This document shows, in pieces, positions 53,881 through 61,074 of a stretch of 64,000 bases of DNA. Origin of the DNA: Dictyobacter kobayashii (GTDB taxonomy: Bacteria > Chloroflexota > Ktedonobacteria > Ktedonobacterales > Ktedonobacteraceae); contig NZ_BIFS01000001.1 of the NCBI RefSeq assembly GCF_003967555.1, forward strand, positions 4,278,001 to 4,342,000, in the 5' to 3' direction. Positions within the stretch are counted from its first letter, which is position 1, and each line of letters starts with the position of its first letter. The notes below the pieces were generated by a model. It was not told the origin of the DNA. It ran no database searches and was given only the letters and a program-made list of their open reading frames with translations. The position numbers were made by a program, and so were the translations under genes.

Positions 53881-55419
53881 ATGATGAGGAATAATCATGA
53901 AGAAGATTATATATTGGGTGATATGGATACCGAAGCTTTGCGCCACTATGGCCATCAGGTTGTCGATTGGATGGTTGATTATCTGACCGAGCCTCAAAAA
54001 TACCCCATTCTGCCCCGTAGCACTGCGGGCGAGATAGCGCAGCGCTTACCCATCCATCCTCCTGAACAACCTGAGTCTATGGATGCTATTCTATCTGACC
54101 TTGAGCGTATTATTATACCTGGACTTACCCATTGGAACTCAGCCGGATTTATGGGATATTTTGGGCTTTCGGCTTCGGGTCCTAGTATCCTGGCTGAGAT
54201 GTTCGATGCCACCTTTAATGTGACGCGCATGCTCTGGCGTACCTCTCCATCCGCTACCGAGGTCGAACAGGTTGTACTGAAGTGGTTAAGAGAGATGTTA
54301 GGATTGCCCGATGATATGTTTGGTATGCTCCATCACAATTCGGCGATTGTGCATGCCCTGCTAGCGGCCCGTGAAGCGATCCCTGATGCTTTGATTGCCT
54401 GCTCGGGTATGGGTGGCCGTACCGATCTGCCACGGCTCTGTTTATATGTCTCTCAGGAGGGTCATACCTCGATTGATAAAGCGGCTATTGTTCTGGGCAT
54501 TGGCCTGGAGGGTGTGCGTAAGATACGTACGGATATCGCCTTGCGTATGGATATTGAAGCTCTCGAACTTGCTATCCGGGAAGATCTGCAGGCTGGCTAT
54601 CTCCCTTTCGCGGTTGTCGCCACGGTAGGGACAACCTCGACAACCAGTATTGATCCGGTGGTGGACATTGCCGCTATTTGTCAGCGCTATAAACTCTGGT
54701 TACACGTTGACGCGGCCTATGCTGGTGCTGCCGCCCTTGTGCCTGAGAAGCGCTGGATACTTGAGGGCTGTGAACAGGCCGATTCGCTCTCGGTCAATCC
54801 GCATAAATGGCTGTTTACCAATTTCAATTGCAGCGCCTTTTTTACCCGCCAGCCAGATATTTTAAAGACGGCCTTGAGCCTGACTCCGGCCTATCTGGAA
54901 CATACGGAAAATACCAGCGAGTTGATGCCTGATTTAATGGATTATGATTTTTCGTTACCGCATCGTTTTCCGGCTTTAAAATTGTGGATGGTCATGCGCT
55001 ACTTTGGCCGCGAGGGTCTGGCGAGGCGTATTGCCGAACATTGTCGGCTGGCGCAACTGTTAGAAGGATGGATCGCTCTTTCTTCCGAGTTTGAGTGTAT
55101 GGCCCCCGTTCCCTTGAGCGTCGTGTGTTTGCGCGCTCATCCGGCTATCCTTGAGGATGGACAGGCGCTGGATAGATTGAATGAGCGTATTTTGCAACGT
55201 GTGAATGCGGAGGGAAGCTTTTTCCTTTCACATACCCGCGTGCGTGGCCGCTATACGCTACGGGTAGCTATCAGCCATATTCGTACCTCTGAAGAGCATG
55301 TGTATAAAGTCTGGGATGCGCTGCAGCGATGTCTGCAGGTGGAATTAAGCATGCTACGTCGTCCACCAGCCACTCGCCCCCAACTACATATGCTCAATTT
55401 GCCTGCGCGCCCACTGTAA
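53881..55419 (+). CDS. PLP-dependent group II decarboxylase (aromatic-L-amino-acid decarboxylase-like)
   Basis: Decarboxylates an aromatic or related amino acid to its amine. From ATG 53881, 512 residues. The N-terminal swapped helices include RHYGHQVVDWMVDYL. HWNSAGFMGYF is the substrate-side loop. His195 (SQEGHTSIDKA) stacks on PLP, Asp277 (LHVDAAYAGAA) binds its nitrogen, and Lys309 (SVNPHKWLFTNFNC) holds the Schiff base. The usual GGS loop reads MLHHNSAIVHALLAA. The start is uncertain by a few codons (ATG ATG pair; the frame opens at 53845). Paired with a permease. Confidence 0.9.
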   Translation: MMRNNHEEDYILGDMDTEALRHYGHQVVDWMVDYLTEPQKYPILPRSTAGEIAQRLPIHPPEQPESMDAILSDLERIIIPGLTHWNSAGFMGYFGLSASGPSILAEMFDATFNVTRMLWRTSPSATEVEQVVLKWLREMLGLPDDMFGMLHHNSAIVHALLAAREAIPDALIACSGMGGRTDLPRLCLYVSQEGHTSIDKAAIVLGIGLEGVRKIRTDIALRMDIEALELAIREDLQAGYLPFAVVATVGTTSTTSIDPVVDIAAICQRYKLWLHVDAAYAGAAALVPEKRWILEGCEQADSLSVNPHKWLFTNFNCSAFFTRQPDILKTALSLTPAYLEHTENTSELMPDLMDYDFSLPHRFPALKLWMVMRYFGREGLARRIAEHCRLAQLLEGWIALSSEFECMAPVPLSVVCLRAHPAILEDGQALDRLNERILQRVNAEGSFFLSHTRVRGRYTLRVAISHIRTSEEHVYKVWDALQRCLQVELSMLRRPPATRPQLHMLNLPARPL

Positions 55420-55530
55420 TGTTGCGCTTAAATACTTGTTCCATCGAAGATATATAATAATTGCAGTTTAGATGTTTGCATGCTTCCTACCTGTGGAGAT
55501 AGGTACGCAATTGAAAGGCTATGGGGGGTT

Positions 55531-56563
55531 ATGAAGGCTGTAATTATTACTGAACCTGGTGAGGTTCATGTGACGGAGCTAGATCGACCAACGATCGGAG
55601 CAGGCGAGGTATTGGTGCGTTCACGCGCTGTTGGCATCAGTGAGAGCGATGTTGAGCTTTTTCAGGGGAAGCGTGCCAATGGCTATTTTCGCTATCCTGC
55701 CATTCCCGGCCATGAATGGTCTGGTGAAGTGGTGGCAGTAGGTGAAGGTGTAGCGCATGTGGCACCCGGGGCCAGGGTGGCGGTTGAGAGTATTTGTTTC
55801 TGTGGACTTTGTCGTAACTGTCGTGAAGGTAAGACAAACCTCTGCGAGGCTGGCTATGAAGAGCTTGGCTTTACACGTCCCGGTGGACTGGCTGAGTATG
55901 TGGTAGTTCCTGCCCATCAGCTTCATGTTCTGCCTGATCATATCTCTTTTGAGGAGGCGGCCCTGTTAGCGTCAGCGGCTGTGGTGGCCCACGCCTTTTT
56001 ACGCGCTCAGCCTCGGCCAGGTGACGTGGTCGTCATTGTTGGGGACGGACCATCAAGCCTGCTGGCAGTGCAGCTGGCCCGACTGTATAGTCCAGCTGTC
56101 ATTGCTGTACTGGGCTTCCGCGCCGAACGGCTACAACAGGCACAGGAATATGGAGCGACCCATACCGTGAATATGAGCCGTGAAGATACCCAATCCCTCA
56201 TTCAATCCCTATCAGGTGGACGCGGGGCCGACCTGGTATTTGAAGGTACCGGACATGTACAGGCGATTGAAGAGGCGCTCACAGTAGTGAAGCGCGGTGG
56301 TTCCGTATTGTTAACCGGCCTTGAGGCTTCGATCGCTCCTTTGAGTTTTACCTGTGACCTGTTTGTCTTAAATCAGATTAGTGTCTATTTTTGGGGCCAA
56401 TTCGGCGGCCTGGAGCTATGCGGTCCAGCTATTTCTGAATGGCTCGCTTCAATTAGCCAGCCTGATCTCTCATCGTTTTTCACTGGAAGAATATGAAGAT
56501 GCAGTGGATGCGCTCATCTTGCGCCATAATAGGGCTACAAAGGTTATAATGGTTCATGAGTAA
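55531..56563 (+). CDS. Zinc-type alcohol dehydrogenase (MDR family); reading frame broken
   Basis: Polyol/threonine dehydrogenase-like MDR protein. ATG 55531 gives MKAVIITEPGEV. GHEWSGEVVAVGEG has the His-Glu pair of the catalytic zinc site, but the usual Cys ligand is Ser37 (VGISESDVE). The four structural-zinc cysteines are present in CFCGLCRNCREGKTNLC. The first frame ends at 56496. Removing one T from the T5 at 56388-56392 restores SVYFGANSAAWSYAVQLFLN and the normal C-terminus at 56563, for about 344 residues. A U32-like gene follows after 35 bases. Confidence 0.85.
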
Positions 56564-56598
56564 ATACATCTTTGTAGATGTGAAAGGATCTGAACCTG

Positions 56599-57528
56599 AT
56601 GGAAGAGACACGTCGTTTTCTTGCCAGTCTGGGCCTGCCCACTGGTGATGCCTACGATCTCCCGACCAGTAAGAAACGTTTCCCTGATGGTGCCCAGTAT
56701 CGGATAGAGATTCCCAGCACCGAAAGTGCAACAGCTCTAGCGGCCATCATTGAGGAGGCTGATCGCTATAATCTGACTATCCATCGCGTCTCACAGGGGA
56801 GTGGCGTGATGTTGATGACCGATGATGAAGTACGAGAGATGGCGCGCCTGGCTATTTCACAGCGGATGGAGATAAGTCTTTTTGCTCGCCCTAATGCCGC
56901 CTGGGATATCGGTGCTATGGCTGTGGCAAGTGGTGGTAAGGTGGTTGGCCCTCGTCTGCGTGGTCAGGATCAACTGGTGCACTGTCTGGAAGATGTACGG
57001 CGCGCTGCCAGTCTGGGTGTTCGCAGTGTGTTGCTGGCTGATGATGGAGCCCTCTGGGTTGCCAATGAGATGCGTCAGCAGGGAATGCTACCTGCGGATA
57101 TGCAATTTAAGATTAGCGTGATGATGGCCTCCGCTAATCCTGCTTCTATTCGCTTGCTGGAAAAACTCGGGGCCGATACCTTCAATATTCCAACAGACCT
57201 GACCCTGCCGCAGATCGCTGCTATTCGGCAAGCAGTCGATATTCCGCTGGATATCTATGTCGAGGCTCCAGATGATCTGGGTGGCTTTGTGCGTTTATAT
57301 GATATCCCTGAATTGATCAGGATTGCTGCCCCTGTCTACATTAAATTTGGCCTGCGTAACGCACCCAATATTTACCCTGCTGGTACACATCTGGAGCCTA
57401 CCGCTGTTGTCCTCTCGCGCGAGCGCGTACGCCGAGCCCGTCTGGGGATGGATATCATCAAGCGTTACTATCCGGATGCAGTAGTCTCTCAACCAGGGGC
57501 CAGCGGACTGGCAATTCCAATCGAGTAA
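56599..57528 (+). CDS. U32 peptidase-like TIM-barrel protein
   Basis: 309 residues. A family relative of proteins annotated as U32 peptidases: RFPDGAQYRIEIPSTES, IHRVSQGSGVMLMTDDEVRE, KISVMMASANPASIRLLEKL, LGADTFNIPTDLTLPQIAAI, IKFGLRNAPNIYPAGTHLEP. No classical protease motif or U32 cysteine cluster is visible, so enzymatic activity is doubtful. Probably co-transcribed with the alcohol dehydrogenase. It ends five bases from the convergent pyrophosphatase-like gene. Confidence 0.65.
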   Translation: MEETRRFLASLGLPTGDAYDLPTSKKRFPDGAQYRIEIPSTESATALAAIIEEADRYNLTIHRVSQGSGVMLMTDDEVREMARLAISQRMEISLFARPNAAWDIGAMAVASGGKVVGPRLRGQDQLVHCLEDVRRAASLGVRSVLLADDGALWVANEMRQQGMLPADMQFKISVMMASANPASIRLLEKLGADTFNIPTDLTLPQIAAIRQAVDIPLDIYVEAPDDLGGFVRLYDIPELIRIAAPVYIKFGLRNAPNIYPAGTHLEPTAVVLSRERVRRARLGMDIIKRYYPDAVVSQPGASGLAIPIE

Positions 57529-57533
57529 ATATG

Positions 57534-57896
57534 CTATTGCTCAGTTGTTGATCGTTCAACCAGCAAAGCCGATTGAGCACCGGGCCGTTTATTATGGAAT
57601 GCCAGCACAATCTGTTGCTCATGCGCTGTGCAGCCAATGAGCAACTTGATTTCACTATCTCGTTTAGCCAGATCAACTGTGACTATGATGGCGGTAAGTT
57701 GTTTTTCTGGCATACTGCCCTGCCAGATATCGATGCCATCGTTGTCGCCTGAGGTTGTGTTGCTGAGATAGCCATAATCCAATGGATAGATTACCTCTGG
57801 ATACCGTGGATGAGGCGATCCCTTTGGACGATCAATCATAATGGTGCTGCTGGTAATCAATGTTTCCAGTGCCTGCCAGAATGTTTCATTGAACAT
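57534..57896 (-). CDS. Short inorganic-pyrophosphatase-like protein
   Basis: 120 residues. MIDRPKGSPHPRYPEVIYPLDYGYL and GDNDGIDIWQGS match the first half of the family I PPase active site (DRPKGS, P-DYGY, D-x4-D type). The protein is some 50 residues shorter than normal. The third catalytic Asp segment is not evident, and the C-terminal half (ITAIIVTVDLAKRDSEIKLL-type) differs. It may be a divergent hydrolase or an inactive relative. The first ATG at 57896 is used. Confidence 0.65.
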   Translation of the reverse strand: MFNETFWQALETLITSSTIMIDRPKGSPHPRYPEVIYPLDYGYLSNTTSGDNDGIDIWQGSMPEKQLTAIIVTVDLAKRDSEIKLLIGCTAHEQQIVLAFHNKRPGAQSALLVERSTTEQ

Positions 57897-58130
57897 ATTT
57901 TATTTTCCTTGTAATGATAGTTGATTTTTCTCTACTGTGACCGTAGAATATCCTATTGGTTCAGCACTAACAAGCAAACAGGTGGAGTCTACTGTTATCG
58001 CTAATGCCATGTGCAACTTTTTCTTTAATATTTCTTGTTTGTAGTGTATGGTAGATAGGTGCCTGGCCACTGGACACTACAAACTGCAAGCGAGCGCCGT
58101 AGGCGCGAAATAAACGATGAGGTTTTTGTT

Positions 58131-59910
58131 ATGTCTTCAATTGTAAAGGGTATCCCGGTTACTGGTGGCGTGGCTATTGGTTCGTGGATAGTCTATGATC
58201 CCAGCCCTCCCACGATTTCTAAAAACCATGTTGCTCCTGAGGCTGCTGCAGCAGAAAAAATACGTTTGCAGCAGGCTATTGAAGCCTCTGTGGCAGAGGT
58301 GATTCAATTGCGCGACCAGGTGGCTGGTCGTTTAGGAGAAGAAGAGGCAGCGATTTTTGATGCTCATCTGATGATGTTTGAAGATGACACCTTGCTGGAA
58401 GGGACACATCAGCGTATCGATAATGAGCATATGAATGTGGAATGGGCACTGGCTGAGACGACCGATGAGATTGCTCAGGTATTTGCTGACATGGAGAATG
58501 AATATTTTCGTGCCCGGGCCGCTGATGTCCAGGATATCCGCACACGTTTCTCATTTGCAAGGGCGACTACGGCACTGACAGTATTCTCAATCATTTGCAA
58601 GGGCGACTACGGCACAGTTGCGCTATCTAAAGGAGCCGGTAATTGTACTGGCCCGCGACCTGTTGCCGTCCGATACAGCCGGGCTAGATCCTCAGTTTGT
58701 GCTGGGCCTGGCAACCGAGCAGGGTGGTCCCACCTCACATACCGCTATTCTCGCGCGCCAGCTTGGTATCCCGGCGATTGTGGGCGTTCATGGTCTGCTA
58801 GAAAAAATTGCCGACTTTGCTGGTAAGGAGAAGGCAACGCTGGTGTTGGATGCCCGCAATGGAGAAGTGCTGATCGAGCCGGACACCACCACCATACAGC
58901 ATTATCAGCAGGCAGCGGTCGATTATCGACAACAGCAAGAACAACTTCAGGAACTGCGCGGACTGGCGGCTACAACCCCTGATGGCACTACGCTTGAGAT
59001 CGCCGCCAATATCGGGCGGCCACGTGATGCACAGCCAGCAGTTGCCGCCGGTGCTGGTGGCGTTGGCCTGTTTCGAACCGAGTTCCTTTTCTTAGACCGT
59101 GAGACGGCTCCCTCAGAAGAAGAGCAGGTTGAGGCTTATAGCACCGTCCTGCAGGAATTTGCAGGTAAGACCGTCATCGTGCGTACCCTGGATATTGGAG
59201 GAGATAAAAGCGTTCCTTATCTCTCCTTGCCCCGGGAGGATAATCCATTCCTAGGCGTGCGTGGCATTCGCTTATGTTTAGCTCCACCATACCAGCATAT
59301 CTTCCGTACCCAGGTGCGTGCCTTGTTGCTGGCTGCCCAGTTAAACGTCGCCTCGCTCTGGATTATGTTTCCGATGATTTGTGATCTACGTGAATTGCGC
59401 CAGGCTAAGTCTTTCATCGCTGAGACGGAAGCACAGTTACTGCAAGAGGGGAAGCTCACGGCTCCCGTGTTGCCTGGTTTGCGGCTGGGCATTATGCTTG
59501 AGACGCCTGCTTCAGCCTGGTTGATTGATCAATTGGCAAAGGAAGCTGATTTCTTTAGTATTGGCACCAATGATCTGGCCCAATATACGTTAGCCAGTGA
59601 TCGTATGAATGCCAATCTGGCGGAATTGCATCGTCCCTTTCATCCTGCCGTTATGCGCACTATTGCACACATTATCCAGACAGCTCGTAAGTTGCAGCGC
59701 TGGATTGGTATGTGTGGTGAAATGGCTGGAAATCCGCGCGCCAGTGCTTTCTTGTTAGGGCTGGGCATTAACGAGTTGAGTATGGAAGCGGGCTCATTTA
59801 ATGCGGTCAAACAGGTTATTCGCAATACCACAACGGCCCAGGCCCGGGAGCTTGTGGAGCGGGTACTGGCTGCCGAAAGTTCTGCGGAAATAGAAGAAAT
59901 GCTTTCATAG
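58131..59910 (+). CDS. ptsI: Phosphoenolpyruvate-protein phosphotransferase (PTS enzyme I); disrupted by a local duplication
   Basis: Transfers phosphate from PEP to HPr. N-terminal domain from ATG 58131 (MSSIVKGIPVTGGVAIGSW, GAGG upstream). The phospho-histidine site TEQGGPTSHTAILARQLGIP and the PEP-binding barrel (GVGLFRTEFLFLDRE, GTNDLAQYTLASDR, CGEMAGNP) are in the second frame. The frames change inside a duplicated segment (58551-58615): a 25-base sequence occurs twice, 40 bases apart, so the insert is not a multiple of three. Removing one 40-base unit rejoins the frame before QLRYLKEPVIVLARDLLPSD. About 580 residues expected. Confidence 0.88.
58551..58615 (+). repeat. Direct repeat inside ptsI (25 bases, 40-base period)
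   Basis: The 25-base sequence starting TCATTTGCAAGGGCGACTAC lies at 58551-58575 and again at 58591-58615. The preceding TTCTCA is also shared, with a small gap. It sits exactly where the ptsI frame breaks. Confidence 0.9.
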
Positions 59911-59935
59911 CGTGAAGGGCGTTTCTGTATGTAGA

Positions 59936-59980
59936 AGGGCACACTGCAAGCAATCCTGTATCTGCTTCAGGATGTGCCCT
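59936..59980. terminator. Hairpin between convergent ptsI and ptsH
   Basis: AGGGCACA/TGTGCCCT closes a 45-base structure with a further imperfect inner stem, between the two convergent stops. Weak as a terminator on either strand. Confidence 0.45.
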
Positions 59981-59987
59981 GACCTGT

Positions 59988-60254
59988 TTACTTCTCGATG
60001 AAATTATTTTGTATCAAACCAACCAGGGAAGATGCAGCCTCTTGCTCATCTATGCCATCGGTTGTGATCTCTATCTCCGCATCTTTTCCCGCCCCGATAC
60101 TGAGCAACCGGACCAGACTTTTGGCATCCACTATTTTTCCATTGTAGGTCACTGTAACTTTGCTGTTAAATCGTTTGGCTAGCTTCACAAATTGTGCAGC
60201 AGGTCGGGCATGGAGACCTACCTCATTTTGGATGCGTACAAAATTTTGTTGCAT
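59988..60254 (-). CDS. ptsH: HPr phosphocarrier protein
   Basis: Accepts phosphate from enzyme I. 88 residues. The active His is in NEVGLHARPAAQFVKLA (about residue 15) and the regulatory Ser in DAKSLVRLLSIGA (about residue 46), the position phosphorylated by HPr kinase in Gram-positives. It faces ptsI instead of being in its operon. No PTS sugar permease is in the window. The gap to the aldolase gene behind it is 72 bases. Confidence 0.94.
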   Translation of the reverse strand: MQQNFVRIQNEVGLHARPAAQFVKLAKRFNSKVTVTYNGKIVDAKSLVRLLSIGAGKDAEIEITTDGIDEQEAASSLVGLIQNNFIEK

Positions 60255-60326
60255 AATCGTTTTCCTTTACGTATGGTCCTGGGAGACAGTACCGCTAGCG
60301 TTAGCATCATATTTCACAGTGAGCGA

Positions 60327-61001
60327 TTATCTGGCATTTAAGGGATCTTCAATGGCCGTCTGACGATATCCCTGTTTCCAGTTGTTATGAAGTTTGGCCA
60401 CTTCTTCTGCTGGCAAGGTAACCGGCGTCCCCAACTGTTTGGCAATGCTATAGATACGGGCCGTGTCTTCAAGTGCATGAGCAATCGAAAATGTCAGCGC
60501 CAGATTGATGCCCACAACCATTGCGCCATGGTTGCCCCAGATAACGGCTGGTCCCTCTCCCAGGGTCTGTGCTACCAGCTCGGCAAAAGCCTGCGTGCCT
60601 GATTCTTGATAAGGTACAATCGGCACTTCTCCGCCCAGGCAAGAGGCAGATTCCTGTAGAATCATGGGGAGCGGTTGGTAGACGACTCCAAAGGCTGAAG
60701 TATAGAGAGCATGGGTATGCATTACGCAATTAATATCTCGACGTTTACTTAGAATATAAGTATGAAGTGGTGTCTCTACCGAGGGCTTCCATTTGCCTTC
60801 AACAATTTTACCTTGTTCATCAACCACAATGATATCATCAGCGGCTAGCAACTGGTAGTCTGCTCCACTGGGTGTGATACAGATTAGATTGGTTTCGGGA
60901 TCACGAGCGCTTAAGTTACCCTGGGTGGCACGTACCAATTGGCTCTCATACATTTTTCTGGCATAGCGTGCGACCTGTGTGCGTAAATCGGTTAACAGCA
61001 T
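60327..61001 (-). CDS. Class II aldolase/adducin family protein (FucA/AraD-like)
   Basis: Zinc enzyme acting on a sugar phosphate, either an aldolase (fuculose-phosphate type) or an epimerase (ribulose-phosphate type). Motifs are TQGNLSARDPETNLICITPS, KPSVETPLHTYI, the zinc pair in VMHTHALYTSAF, and GNHGAMVVGINL with the third histidine. 224 residues from ATG 61001 (MLLTDLRTQV), preceded by GGAGGT; the frame opens five codons earlier. Substrate cannot be assigned from context. Confidence 0.87.
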   Translation of the reverse strand: MLLTDLRTQVARYARKMYESQLVRATQGNLSARDPETNLICITPSGADYQLLAADDIIVVDEQGKIVEGKWKPSVETPLHTYILSKRRDINCVMHTHALYTSAFGVVYQPLPMILQESASCLGGEVPIVPYQESGTQAFAELVAQTLGEGPAVIWGNHGAMVVGINLALTFSIAHALEDTARIYSIAKQLGTPVTLPAEEVAKLHNNWKQGYRQTAIEDPLNAR

Positions 61002-61074
61002 ATATTTTACCTCCATAGCAGGAAGTTTACCATGTTTTTTGTATTGCTGTCGTTATTTGGTCTATCTATCCACC

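Noticed and set aside
58094..58106. Fourth copy of the palindromic repeat head before ptsI (GCGCC-GTA-GGCGC)
   Set aside because: Only the mini-hairpin is similar; the GGTTGGG and long palindrome are absent, so it could be chance.
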